This document shows positions 34,521 through 46,290 of a stretch of 64,000 bases of DNA, in pieces. The first letter of the stretch is position 1. Each line of letters starts with the position of its first letter. The translations under genes and the position numbers were made by a program. The DNA is from Marchantia polymorpha subsp. ruderalis (Eukaryota > Streptophyta > Marchantiopsida > Marchantiales > Marchantiaceae). Under the pieces are notes generated by a model. It made no database searches. It was not told the DNA's origin and saw nothing but the letters and a program-made list of their open reading frames with translations. The stretch lies in assembly GCA_037833965.1 (NCBI GenBank), contig AP031351.1, positions 19,604,501 through 19,668,500 of the forward strand, read 5' to 3'.

Positions 34521-34744
34521 GCATGAAATATCTCGCCGACTGTGAGCCCTCCTGGCTGGAGGAAGATCGAGGCGCTTTTGCGGAGTTTGACCGCCCACGG
34601 GCGGACGGTGTTGGGAGCCTCAGCTGGCGCCGGCCACCTTGCGAGGGATAAAAGAGCAGCGTCTGGTCTGGAGATAATTTTATCCACGAGAGAGAAGCCA
34701 CGCTCGGGGATGGCAGACATGGGCGTGGGCGTGAGGAGAATCAT
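34403..34744 (-). CDS. Hypothetical 113-aa ORF in a GC-rich patch
   Basis: The ATG at 34744 opens 113 codons. The upstream 200 bp are markedly GC-richer than both flanks, which suggests coding origin. The protein has a basic and proline-containing first half (SLARWPAPAEAPNTV), then GGLTVGEIFHALSYVSRW. The last part is very weakly reminiscent of the fungal DUF6699 pattern in which a TVGDVL-type motif starts a helix; I give that little weight. A good donor-like site (GTAAGG on the minus strand) lies in the duplicated 3' part, so the true exon may end there and the frame after it may be intron. No second exon was found. Confidence 0.3.
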   Translation of the reverse strand: MILLTPTPMSAIPERGFSLVDKIISRPDAALLSLARWPAPAEAPNTVRPWAVKLRKSASIFLQPGGLTVGEIFHALSYVSRWVLPLDTCINHLFKLQAFDGFRVRSRIYMFSI

Positions 34745-37437
34745 GGGACAGTAATGGACAGCATCGAATGTATTCTCTATCTCATGGCTATGCCAGCAGG
34801 TCGAAGGTTCAGTATGCGGGTCGTCTTCTCAAGAACTGTGCGCATCTTTTCTCTTCCAGTTCAGTCGAGCTGCAGTGGCGAGGAATATCTACGAAGAGAG
34901 AGAGAGTGCGGCGTCTTTTGTGACCGGCTCCCGTTCGTAGGGAACAAGAATATCAGAAGCCAATAGTGCAGCCATCTCGCATGGCATCTTCGTCACAATC
35001 TCTTGATAATGCACTGGCACTGGCATTATCCTGTTAATCGATGGTACCACTTGTGCATGATCGGTGAAGCGTGTTCCCCTCACCTGTCAACTCATCACGA
35101 TTTCCGCAGTTTGACAATGCCCAATTGCAAATAAAATACAAATTCAGCAGATTGTTTTGTCAGCCATGGCAGTCTCTTGTCGGTGGATGCCAGGACACAA
35201 AGCCAAAGTTCTTCATGGGGAATAAACCTGCATATACACAAATCTTTAGATCCATAGGTCTTTTGATTTTCATAAAATAATGTTTACAAGGTACATATAT
35301 TAGCATATACATTATATAATATAACTCGTTGTTCGAACTAGGTGTCAGTTCTTAGCCAGGAAGACTTGGTGGATGATATTCACAAAGTCTACCCGACCAT
35401 CTAGATGAATGGATATTTGACGGAGATAAATAAATTGCTTGGACTCGTTCCGATAGGGTGAAGGAATGGGGGCCCTTTACGGTACGTGATCTCGTCTTTA
35501 CATTTTAGGTCTCTTGACCAACATGTGAAAAGTCCAGAAGATAAACGGTAGTTTAATAATCCTGAGACACCCATTCGCTTATTCAAAATAATACCAAAGC
35601 CGTGCCATTTGATCATGAAGTCAAATAAATAGAAGGCGGAAAAATGAGCATGACCAAGAAGGGTCTTACAGGAAAAGGATAAGCATAAAACCAAATCTCT
35701 GTCCTCGCCCTGGGGCACACTCGCTTCACAAGGGCTAGAAGGGAAGAGGTCATAAGTGGTCGAGAACAATAGCGTGACCCCGTTGGTTACAACGTTATGG
35801 AGAAGTCAACAAACTCGTCTGATTGTCTGAACATTTTCATTCCCCTTTTCAATATGATGGGGCCTTTCCGTCAATCTGGTTATTCACTGGCCCGTAACCC
35901 TTGGAGTGAAGCTCATATCAGGCAAAGAAAATATAGGACTATGATTTTGGCTAGATTTTTTTCTTTTGGGGTCGGTTATAACAATGTCATAAAATAATAA
36001 AAGAATTAAAAGAGCCTAAAAATCATTGACTATCCTGACTAATCTTACGAGTTGCCATTAATAGTGTTCTTTGTAAAGTGATAGATACACAATGTATAAC
36101 TCATTTTTCATAAGATACGGTAGGGAAAAAATAATATGTATACATGTCGCAAGGCTTTGTAATCTTTCACTGACTGACTGAGTTGTTCAAATTACTATCA
36201 AATGTTTATTTAATTTTGTACCTAAATGGAAAAAGGTTAAGCTTTATGCATACCAATGTACGTGGATGGATACATAGAGTAAAAAATATATTATATATGT
36301 TGTGAGGAATAGTTGGTATACAAGTAGCTATAGACGTTACATGATTTTTGGAAATTGAAACTCATTCTATTCTAATTCATTGAAAATACCTTTGGTAACA
36401 ACCGAAAACCCTTCATTTTCGTTCTGGTCTTTCATTATGTGTTAATGACAACCGATGGACTGGAAGCAACAACATGTTTCAACTGATTAGAACATGGAGA
36501 TTTATTGATCAACAAGTAGTCCAACTTCCTGCATGCTTTCCACTTTCTCCATATTTTTACTTTTTGATAGTGATATCAGTTGGCCCATAGGTGATGATAC
36601 CAAACTTTGCATAGTTCCAACAACACTAGTCTCCAGCAATTGTATCCAAAAATGCTTTGCAGGTAAAAGAAGAGATTGAACATGCTTTTCGGAAAATTAA
36701 AAGTTGAGTTTCTTACACCACATGAAGTGATGAAGGGTGATATACAATGGGGTTCGATAATTGTCGATGCTTGCTGCATATAGCATGATCTACTCTTGAA
36801 TAGAAGGATAGTTTAGTTTTCGACATGTCGGTCGTGACCTTCGAAGTTCAATAGTATTTCGAGGTCAAACTTTCCGTAGATCTGTTGGGGAGGAAGTTAA
36901 TAAACAACTTCGAGAGTTTAGCATGAGGAGCACAATGAAATTCTGATTTGTAAACTTTTATAATGCTGAATTTAATCCAGAGTGTTCCATGATACGGAAG
37001 TCAAAGAGTTTCATCATGTGTTGCCGGAATTTAGGAAGAATTTCGGAGAATAACCGGTCAGTGATCCGTGGCTTCCTTCAGAAGGGTACTGTTCCGTCAG
37101 AATTCCGAGCATAAGGTTTGTTTGACAGAAAAGGAGAATGCAAAGGTGGTACGATGAGAACTTAAATCTCGGCATTCGACGAGTGACCATGACAACATAG
37201 TCCATCACAAATATCGAAAGCGTACAGACGGAGCAAAGGGATGTGTGAGGTGAGACGATCACGATCATCGAGGTTGAGTGGGTTTTCCACACCCTAAAGA
37301 CTGTCTTCTAGGTTTCTGAATGTCCGCCTTCGGATTTTTTTCTCCTGAATTGTCCTATTCCCAGTGCTTCTTTTCGTTTGATTTGTATTCATTAAACAGT
37401 TCGTTTGATTTGGTCAATACTTCAAAACGCATCGGGA

Positions 37438-37794
37438 ATGGAGCCAGAGGAAGGTCTTGGATTCATCAGTCAGTCGGAGAGCCAGATGACTCGAACACGA
37501 CGACGGGTGCACGATGACTTTTTGCCATCGGTACGGGACATATACGTACCAAAATACGATACAGTACATTGTTTGTTGGATGCTTCGGGGAGTTACTTAC
37601 CTCATGAGGGCAGGATAGAGAAGACTTCGCGACTGAGGGTTGAAGGGAAATTCGATCTGGCTCCACAGATAGGGAAGAAATCCGTGGAGCTAGAACACAT
37701 GGGCGACCCAATCGACGCGGGAGATGTAGCAAGTAAGCAGGAGGTTCCTATTTGCGTGAGCAACTCATACCGTACAAGGCGGCCACACTTCTGA
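37438..37794 (+). CDS. Hypothetical 118-aa ORF
   Basis: ATG at 37438, stop at 37792-37794. The start MEPEEGLGFISQSESQM is acidic and the rest is mixed, with HDDFLPSVRDIYVPKYD. No family recognised, no splice partners, and the surrounding sequence is intergenic in character. It may be a fragment of a decayed gene or transposon. Confidence 0.2.
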   Translation: MEPEEGLGFISQSESQMTRTRRRVHDDFLPSVRDIYVPKYDTVHCLLDASGSYLPHEGRIEKTSRLRVEGKFDLAPQIGKKSVELEHMGDPIDAGDVASKQEVPICVSNSYRTRRPHF

Positions 37795-38797
37795 GGCGAT
37801 AGAAGATTCCGGGACCTCATTCGATGCCGATAGGGTTCTTGCTGTCCTTCAGCAAAGCTTGGGTCCCATTTCACTAGACCATATCAATCGCAGAACCTTG
37901 ACAAAGCAAGAGGCAACCGAAAAGATGACCGGTGGTTCATGACAAATAGCCGACCAATTTTCTAACCGACCTCATGATACAATGTGGCTAGCAAAGTCTG
38001 CCACCTCCCCTTGTACACGAATCTGTAATATTCTACTCATTGAGAGCACCGGGTATTCGATCTGCTGCTTCTTCTCCCTTCGCAAGACGAAGAATAGCTT
38101 GCGCAGCAAGCAAAGATCTGGACTATGTGTGTCTGAATCTCAAGTACCCAAAAGCATTTGTTTAATTTTTTTAGAGACAGATGTAACGGAGACTGGGTCT
38201 TACTCTAACGACTTCTGAAGTTTGTCTCGGCTCTAGCTAGATCTGTTGTTGTGCTGGAAGCGAGGCTCGAAGGTCAAGATCTCTAGATTGATGCACCTTC
38301 GTGACCATGATCCAAAAACTACTAGTAAATTAGAGAAGAGAGATTCGATTAAAAGCTTTCCCATAACGGACACCAGGTGCAATCAAGGGTCGAACTGCGG
38401 AGGATCCTCGCATACTCTTGCGATCAAGTTTTGATACACGCTAGAGTATCAAAGCTCAAAGATGAGGCACCGGAGAGCCCGGCATGCTCACAGCAACGTG
38501 TACACCGTTTTGATAAGTGCATCCCACTTCGAAATCTGCTGAGAGAGAGCCATCACCTCTTACAGTTAAGGCGCTCCAGGCATGGACTGCGACTCCATTT
38601 TGGGTATCGAGGCTTGAGTTCAAAGAGAAGAGACGCATGCCATCTAAACCTTGAGCTCGGTTCGAAGATTCTTGCACGATCAGGGGCGTAGTGCTTTGAT
38701 CGAACAGAAAGGCATTTTTTGGCCCTGTCCGATACGTTCTTCGAAACTTATATGATTAAGTCTTGCACAACCCACAACCGCTTCCTTTCCACTTAAT

Positions 38798-38799
<2 letters not shown>

Positions 38800-38832
<33 letters not shown>
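38800..38832. repeat. (CT)n microsatellite
   Basis: About 16 uninterrupted TC units followed by a short TATATATA run. Such pyrimidine tracts are common in plant 5' UTRs, but no gene start was recognised downstream. Confidence 0.9.
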
Positions 38833-38838
<6 letters not shown>

Positions 38839-39118
38839 GCTCCCTCGCTCTCTTCAGATCTTTGTTTCTGTGTAACAGACGCGGGAGACAGCTGGGATTA
38901 TTTTCAGATCCTTCTGTTCGCCTCAGATTCTATGTTGCAGCTTTTGGTTCGCCTTTCAGTTTTCCTCGCCTAAGGGCTTCTATTTTGTATCTATGTTTAT
39001 CCAAAGCATCCTCTCTTACCGAGTAGAGGGCTTTTAGATTCTCTCTTGGCTTCATAGAGGGCTTAATGTGAAGAAAATAAGACATGTTATAAACATGTGC
39101 CTATTTCTTTCCCCTTGA

Positions 39119-39209
39119 TTCATGATTCAGTTACCCCCTGAGATGTGAAACTAATCTCCATGTCAAACCATGGAGATTAGTTTCACAGAGTTACTGAATC
39201 ATAATTCAG
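39119..39209. other. Hairpin with an 18-bp perfect stem and longer imperfect stem
   Basis: GTGAAACTAATCTCCATG at 39145-39162 is the exact reverse complement of 39169-39186, with a six-base loop. The pairing continues outward with a few mismatches to GATTCATGATTCAG on the left and CTGAATCATAATTC on the right, giving arms of about 40 bases. It could be a tiny foldback element or a small-RNA precursor. Confidence 0.7.
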
Positions 39210-39936
39210 CAAGAGCGTTACAAGAATTCTTTTTGGCCAAGCAAAGTTCCATTGCACTTTGTGGGCCAGATCTCCGAGACACGAACTCACAGCGAAGCAA
39301 TGGTCGCGCTATAAAGAGGTGGAAAGTGTCGTAGGTTCTTTAACTGGATGAAGCTCAAGATCCGACGCTACAAAAGAGTTCATCCTGGCTTTTAAGAGAA
39401 GAAGCCTTGCTTCTATACTTCGAAGGAAACCGATCTATGGAATTTAACTTCTCGCACTTTGGTAGTTAGTACCCTACGTCACCAGAGAATTCCCAAACTG
39501 TACAACTGACGTGGTGTAGGAGATGCCCAGGCGCAGATCTGAAAAGCATCTGCCTCTCATCTGGATATGTGATTGGTACAAGCAAGTCTAGAGCTCAATG
39601 ACGGAAGGAGAGCCCGGAACCTCTTCCTTGGTTAACAAACTGGCCTTCTACGCCAGCTCAGTCTTTACTGGGTGACAAGCTGGACCAGGTGCAAGAGTTG
39701 GTAAATTGGTGGGAGGTCCTGCCAGGGGCAAATTCGTCCCGCTTACAAGTAGGAAAATAATAGCTGCAAATATAGCTTTACACCCGGCCTATTTCATACA
39801 CAATCTGCTTCAATTTGTCTCTGCATATCATTAGCACTAATGATGATCACAAGAAACAAACCAGCTGGCGGTGTTACCAGGAGAACTAAACGCTTCAGAA
39901 GTACACAAGTAACGGGATAAATGATGATTACCTGTT

Positions 39937-40883
39937 GATTTGTCCCCACGGTCTTAGCTGCATCTCTTGGGTGTCCACAGCGATAAGAGACCTTAGAGAC
40001 GTATCTTGTTACCAGGCTAACTTTTCTACTCTATATCCAATTCCTTCGCCTTCTCATCTCTGCACGCACGATCTCGGTCGGCTTATCACTCGCTGTTATC
40101 CCATCCTGTTTATACTTACCAAGTTAATCCCATTAGCTTGGGAAGTATAAACGGATGTGTATATAATATTCACGAACCTAATAATTATTATGTTTCCGAG
40201 TCTCACGAGTCGCTTATTTTTATTGTTATCTAGTGCTAGTCCTAGTTGGTGATGGCGGATGATGAATTTTAGATACATGTTTATAAGAACCCTAGTTTCA
40301 GCATTGTCCCTGGGGACTATGCTGAAACTGCATATGTTAGAGGGGAATTGGGTGAGAATTCGCAGTACCACAAAGGAAGGACTTGAGGACTCCCAGAGAT
40401 AGTGTTAGTGAGTAAAATCGAAGTTTCCTTCTCTTCATGCCATTGATATGGTTCAGAAGATCGACTATCAATGTCGGCTGGCGTACTTGAAGGCACTAAA
40501 TGATGATTACCTGATAACAATGAACACAAGTGACTCGTGAGATTTCGGAGATTTTGAATAATCTACTCTTTCAGCATTGAAAGTGAACATATGTATATTA
40601 TGTACATATGTTATGTATATACACTCCCATCGTGTTCGTGGATATTATGTTCACGTCCTTTTATCCTTCCCAAGCTAATGGGATTAACTTGGTAGGGATA
40701 AACGGGATGGGATAACAGCGAGTGGTAAGCCGACCGAAATCGTGCGTGCGGAGATGGAGATGGAGATGAAAAGGGGAAAGAATTGGATATAGAGGAGAAA
40801 AGTTAGCCCGGTAACATCAAGATACGTCGCTAGGATATATGATCTCCACCCAAGAGATGCAGCCAAGACAGTGGAGACAAATC
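39937..40883. repeat. Large inverted repeat, arms about 220 bp around a 505-bp centre
   Basis: Left arm 39937-40153 and right arm 40659-40883 are reverse complements at roughly 85 percent identity. Shared blocks include GGCTGCATCTCTTGGGTG (one change), CTATATCCAATTC, CACTCGCTGTTATCCCATCC and CAAGTTAATCCCATTAGCTT. Arms of this length suggest a Mutator-like or foldback DNA element, or an inverted duplication. Matching 9-bp target duplications were not seen and the centre has no transposase. The inner ends of the arms carry a smaller dyad (CCAAG...CTTGG). Confidence 0.82.
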
Positions 40884-42808
40884 ACGAGGGTCAAACAAAA
40901 CAAGCCGCAGCAGCAGCACCCATGTCAGGAATCCAAGTTCTGACGCGAGGGCCCTAAATTTATCCGCCGCAAATACTAAAAAACATCCAATCCTGTACAT
41001 TGTACTTACACCCCGCAGCGAAAGACCGCGCGGAGGGCCACGCGAAATTTGCTGCGCCGAAGACGACGCGGCATCGTTGCTGCGATAGGGGCACTGCGAG
41101 CAATCGTCGCAGAGGTCTTCGGATGCATGTCCCGAGGCCGGCCCCGGTTCGATCGGAAGCGCGACGGCGCTTGCACCACCGAGGTCGCGCGACGAGCCTC
41201 GCGGGATGACGTCGGCGTCTGCGATCGATAGGCGAGCGAGCACGCGATGCCATGCCTGTACAGGTCGGTTACTTCGGTTCGAAGCTTCTCGGGCGCCCGG
41301 CGAGGCCGTCGATCTGGACGCGATCTGCGGCCTTCGGCGACCGACTGTTGGCGGAATGATTCGCGAAGCGGAAGAGGGCGTCACGAGCCGGCGACAACCA
41401 CCACGCCGACCCGAGGGCAGGGCTCGCGACGACGCGAGAGCCGGAGATCTTAAAGAAGCGGGAAGCGCCCGCCTCGCTCGAACGGGCCTGTGCGGCCAAG
41501 GTTAGCAAGCTTCAGCTCGCCGCTGTCGTCGCAGCGCGTTCGAATTTAGAGGGCCGCGGGCGTTAGCTAACACAGGTCCCGAGCGAGTCCGAGGGCGACA
41601 GCTGTGGTAGGCCCGGCGCGCTCGGGCAGCTGTCCGTACTCCGCTGTCGAGAGATTCGAGATTCTTCCGCTCTCACGCGTTCCGCTCCTCGCCGCTGCCC
41701 GGTCCGCGCTGCTTCGTCGGGCGCTCGGGCAGCTGGCCGTACCTGGTAGCGTCTGTCCGGCTGGGCCAGGCTGGGGGTAAACTCATCACAGTGGTGCCGG
41801 TTGAGGCGATTCGTTTGTGTCGAGCGCCGCGTGCGAGAGCGTCTAGCGCATCTACCTCTTGCAGTGTGCTCGAGCGCGGCGTTGGGTCGGGGGGCGGTGC
41901 TGCGAGCCATGTAGCTGGGAAAAAGTCTTCGTGGATTGATTGATTGATGTGCTTCGAGCTCTCGGGCCGAATATTTTATTGACCCCGGGCGGAAGGCGGA
42001 GGAGGAGAGTGGGCGCTTAAAGAGTAGGGGTGCGCACCGGTCGACGATCAATCGATCCTCACTAGACCAGCAGCAGGAGGATTAGCTTGGAGCCTGAACA
42101 CCTCATTGCGTAAATCGGTTCCGTGAATGGGCGTGTCGCAATCGCCTGGCGGGGTCCAATTGCGCGATTGTGTGTTCTCGGGTCGGATTAGAAACTAAAT
42201 CCTTCTTGACCCGCAGGGTTAAACAGTCGATATCACTCGCTTTGATTTCCCTTGTCTCGTTCTCGCGAAGAGTTTACGTACATTGTACGCACTTTGGAGG
42301 CGAGTCGAGTTCGAGTGCGGGACCTTCAGGCGAAACTTCTCTGACGACTGAGAGCAGAGGGTTTCAATTGCATTGGTCCGCGACGTGCTCTGGCGGAGCA
42401 TTGCCTCTCGCTTCTCTCCGTTAATTCGCTTCACATTCTCTTGAATCTTTGTCGCCGATAGTTGTTTCATCTCGGCTGAGCAGTTATAGCTTCAACATTC
42501 GATCCTTTCCTGGGGAACTTCGAACTTCTCAAATCTCTGATCTCGCTCTCTCTCTTAGCCGATTGGCTATCAAGATTGTAGGTTCTTCGAAGACGGCGAT
42601 AGGTCTACGGAGCTCGAGAGAATGTAAATTTCGTACAAGACTATTAGGATAGCTATTTGTAGTGTCACAGGTCCAAATATCTCCTTGGTGAAAAGGATTC
42701 GGGGTGTGTGAGGAGATACACGAGGATATTACACCGGCTTGCATACTGCGTGTTCAGTTTCCATAAGGCTGAACGAGTGTTGAAGGAATTACACGAAACA
42801 CAGGAAAC
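40884..42808. promoter_or_regulatory. GC-rich island and upstream region of the DUF1442 gene
   Basis: About 40.95-42.1 kb is strongly GC-rich and CpG-dense, with long overlapping open frames in several phases on both strands, the longest on minus (about 41384-40830). I regard them as products of composition because none shows a family. The island probably contains the promoter and the beginning of a long 5' UTR of the gene starting at 42809; another unannotated gene on the minus strand cannot be excluded. Confidence 0.4.
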
Positions 42809-43722
42809 ATGGCTTGGTCTCCTGATAATGCGGCTCGTGCCTACCTGGAAACCATCCGAATGGTAATATTTCCTTCTCCAATTGCCTTCGGCTGTCCTTT
42901 GAGGTTCTCGATCCGTGATCGCAAATTCATTAAGGCTTCAATATTGATGTGTTAGATTTTTTGCGTGTCGTTTGGTGTCACATTTGTCCTTTCTGAGTTT
43001 CTGATTTCGATTGTTGTCTGCCTCGTGGCCTGCAGCGCAAACTTGATCACCAGAGAGGCTATACTGCATTGAGGCACTCAGAGCCTCACAATACGGAGCT
43101 TATCGCAGCACTTGCTGCTGGGATGAACGCCCAATTGCTTCTTGAAATCTGTTCTTCCGCTGCTCCTTCCACAATTGCCCTAGCTGCTGCCGCACGTCAG
43201 ACTGGAGGGCGTCTGATTTGCATTCTGTCCGACTCGAATGCTCTGCTTCATGCGATGGTGGCGATGAAGGAGTTGAACTTGGCAGGGGTTGTCGAGTTCA
43301 TTATCGGCGACTCGAAGGAGATTGTCAGACAGTACACAAATGTAGATTTTGCTCTTGTAGACTGCAAGGAAGAAGATTGTGCGGTTATTCTGGATCGTTT
43401 GAATCTAAACCCCACCTGCGCGGTGGTGGTGGCTGATAATCTCTTCGATAGGAGCGCAACCACCGCTTATGGAAACTTTGTGAAGAAGAGACCCGGTGCA
43501 AGTTCCATTACGCTCCCAATCGGTAAAGGTATTGAAGTAACTCGCTTCAGCAGAGTGGAGGAAGCCCGGCTAGTCGGGTTGGATGAAGTGAATAATTGCA
43601 GGAATGTAGAGGAGACCAGACGCCCAAAGAAGAGAGATGATAAGTTGAGGAAGGGAAGGCGAGTGAGGTTTTTCATAGAGACGGAAGAGAACAGCGGCGA
43701 ATCGGAGGACGGTTGGTTCTGA
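42809..43722 (+). CDS. DUF1442 family protein
   Basis: Two exons, 42809-42862 and 43036-43722, with a GT-AG intron in phase 0, give 246 aa. Exon 1 encodes MAWSPDNAARAYLETIRM, the typical start of plant DUF1442 proteins. The main domain runs to about residue 195: ELIAALAAGMNAQLLLE, RQTGGRLICILSD, VEFIIGDSKEIVRQY, DFALVDCKEED, and AVVVADNLF. The alternating strands and the glycine-rich turn look like a Rossmann-type methyltransferase fold, but the usual SAM motif is weak and no reaction is known to me. The C-terminal 40 residues are basic then acidic (RRPKKRDDKLRKGRRVRF). The start ATG lies in the conserved first exon. Confidence 0.9.
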
Positions 43723-45579
43723 TCGAACAGGCCCATCGCCAGTGATGTTCACCTTAGCCTACTTTCGAACTTAACTTACATGGAAACAACTTTTCAACTC
43801 GTTTGTTTTGCCAACTCTTCAGGCGTCTACGATATTTCTCCCAGAACCTGCGGATCACCTCCCGAGTAGATTGACAGCCCTTGTCACTCTAGCTGTATTG
43901 GAAGAGGGACGATTGTAATCTAATATCACGCCGTGGAAGTCCATCACGATCTGGTGGGATTGAAGAGGTCTCTAATGTACATAGTTACGCTCAATTATCG
44001 AATGCTGCGGGTGAGTTTTTTTGTCCTTACCCCTGTTCTTGCTTTTCTAAAGCGTTTTTTTTTTTTATGCGAGATAAGCTGTCAGAAAACGTGTACCTCA
44101 AGGCCGTTTTTTCAGTGGACTGATTACTCGACCATCCGTGTCCTTATTGCAGATTACTGCACTAATGAGGATATGCCAAACCTCGCTTCATCTCTCGAGA
44201 GGACAGGTATTACTACGCGATTACTGTCCAAGAAAACTGCTCGTCTCTTCAAGTGTCTAGCTGGACCTAAATTCTGCCAGGAAGTGATGGTTTTATTCCA
44301 GCATTGTAAAAAATCACTGAATAGTTTTAGGACTTAATGACCAAGTGGTGGCAACCTTTTTTAGAGAGGAAAAACATCGTCGAACCATGATTCCTTGTAA
44401 TTTTTGCGGATCAGCGAAAAGCTGGCTTGATTAAAAACGCGGAAAGCCATTTGTGTCTATCTGTGTACATTAGTGTGTTTCGGGTTGTGGGATCGTGTTG
44501 TGATGGAATGGACCTTTTTTGGGCGTCCACACTGGGTTTGCCCTGAATATATACAGAACTGGCTTGAATGAATTATTGCGCTGAGGCCTTGCATTGCACG
44601 CAAGTGTGTATCTTAAGAGAATACCAGCGAACAGTATCATAGTTTTAATTTCAAATCTTTACGTCAAGCTTTCGGATCATCTTTCACCACTCATTGCCCA
44701 TATCGTTCACTACATCTGTGCGCAATTAGAGGACTATATCTTCTTTATTGCATGACACTCATCAGAGAGCTTGAACAATGTGACTGTTCTTCTGATAAAA
44801 TGTTCTGAAAATGAAGCTTGTCATTCAGAACAAGCATCACATCAAAATTCTGCAACGCTTCATATCGATCTTTCGATGTGTTACTGCCAATTTTCAAAAT
44901 CGGAATGAACACTCAACAAAACATCCACATAAATAAATGAAATAGAGCATCCGCCTCATATTCGAGTCGTTCGTCAAATTCTTTGTCCAGCACCTTAAAT
45001 CTCGAGAAAACTCCATGTTCCCGTCCAATTTGATGACCTTCATACATTACTTTGAGATGGAAGAATGTCAACCGGATGACTGGGTAGTAGTGTCAAGTGT
45101 TTGAACACATTAGTTATTAATTCTTACAAAAAAACAAGACTGCAAGGTAGAAAAGATTTGAAAGTGATCTTTACTTTTAGTGCATTCCTCGAGATTGCGG
45201 AACATTCGTGGTACGTAAAAAATTGGAAAGGTCATCTTCACAATGTATCCCGTCATAAAAGTCCAAAATATAGCTTTTCAGCTGACAGCAGTCACGTTTG
45301 CACACAAGTGAACTCAAAGATTTTCGACATCAACACGATCTGATATCGTTCCTTTCAAGTGAGCCGAAGCGCCTGCTCTCAACGATTCCCTGGCAGAATA
45401 CAACGATACACACGCGGAGTTCACAGGGCCTAGCCTAAACAGTCAGAGGGTTTGTCGCCTTTACTGGTGTCGAATTGCCTTACTCAGACTGGAACCTTTG
45501 TACAGCAAAGAGGGCTCTCTCGGTAGACAAAAGATGTAAATTACAGAGGAGAAAACTTTGAAGAAGGACGAGTCGAAAA
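43723..45579. other. 3' flanks and intergenic
   Basis: This holds the 3' UTR of the DUF1442 gene and, at the right end, that of the convergent RS/RGG-rich gene. A plus-strand frame at about 43933-44337 has no recognised domain and is probably chance. Confidence 0.4.
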
Positions 45580-46290
45580 TTATGATGCAAGAAGGGCTTC
45601 AATCTTTGCCACAGGGTCTTCTTCAAGTTCTTCACTGTTTCCAACATTGACAACCGTTTTGAACAAATCGTGCTGCCATCTATCGCCTTTGGATTGGTAA
45701 GACAAAGGTTGCCTCCGATATGAAGAATCTCTGTCCCCTCCGTTATGCCTATCTCCTCCCCAGTTCCCTTGCCGTGAATCTCTTTCTCCTCCGGCGTTAT
45801 ATCTCCCTTGATTACCCGCAAAGCTTCCACTTTGTCTGCTTCCTCCAGAAAATGAGCGGCGACCTCCTCGGTATCCTCCTCTGGTAGTTCCCTTGTCTAG
45901 ATCCTGGTCCTTGTAGAACTTCGATCTCTCCTCGGCACTCCAGCGAGGGCGCTCAGACGGGGGTCTCCAGTTCCTTTCTCTAGGCGAATCTCGTTCCCTT
46001 GGACTCTCCCTCTCTTTCACCTCTCGAAACCTCCTTTCCCGGTGCCTCTCTTTCTTCGCAGGGCTCTCTTCCCGCTCTCTTTTGGGCCTTCTTTCATCGC
46101 TGCTCCTTTCCTCCTTTCGCCTGTCTCTGCTTTTGCCCTCATCATCGCTTCTACCTCCTCCAGCATTCTTCTCGACATTCCTTTTCTCTCTCTCCCCTCC
46201 TCTGTCTCCGGAATCGAGCGCACTCTTCCTACTTTCTTTAGGTTTTGCTGCATCGTTCGCGTCAGCAGCGTCATAAGAAGGCGTCGTCAT
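45580..46290 (-). CDS. RS/RGG-rich conserved plant protein, probably RNA-related
   Basis: An intronless 236-aa frame from the ATG at 46290. The first half is a charged R/E/K/D/S-rich tract (ERRPKREREESPAKK, SPRERDSPRERNWRPP). The middle is glycine/arginine-rich (TTRGGYRGGRRSFSGG and later GGDRHNGGDRD). The end is a short conserved-looking tail with GDRWQHDLF and EEDPVAKIEALL. Such composition is typical of nuclear RNA-binding or splicing-associated proteins; RS dipeptides and RGG boxes are frequent targets of kinases and arginine methylases. I recall plant proteins with the same tail but no name. Function is inferred from composition only. The gene is convergent with DUF1442. Confidence 0.78.
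   Translation of the reverse strand: MTTPSYDAADANDAAKPKESRKSALDSGDRGGEREKRNVEKNAGGGRSDDEGKSRDRRKEERSSDERRPKREREESPAKKERHRERRFREVKERESPRERDSPRERNWRPPSERPRWSAEERSKFYKDQDLDKGTTRGGYRGGRRSFSGGSRQSGSFAGNQGRYNAGGERDSRQGNWGGDRHNGGDRDSSYRRQPLSYQSKGDRWQHDLFKTVVNVGNSEELEEDPVAKIEALLAS

Larger units (their letters stand above)
34745..39110. other. Intergenic, no recognised gene
   Basis: Contains several open frames of 60-130 codons, the best at 37438-37794 on plus and 35769-35401 on minus. None has a domain I can name. AT content is high at 35.9-36.8 kb. Confidence 0.35.

Noticed and set aside
35401..35769. Minus-strand 122-codon frame suspected of organellar origin
   Set aside because: It looked somewhat like mitochondrial coding sequence, but I could not match it to any organellar gene, so I make no claim.
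40830..42051. Long open frames on both strands in the GC-rich island
   Set aside because: Low-complexity, arginine/serine/alanine-rich products in several overlapping phases; best explained by GC bias.
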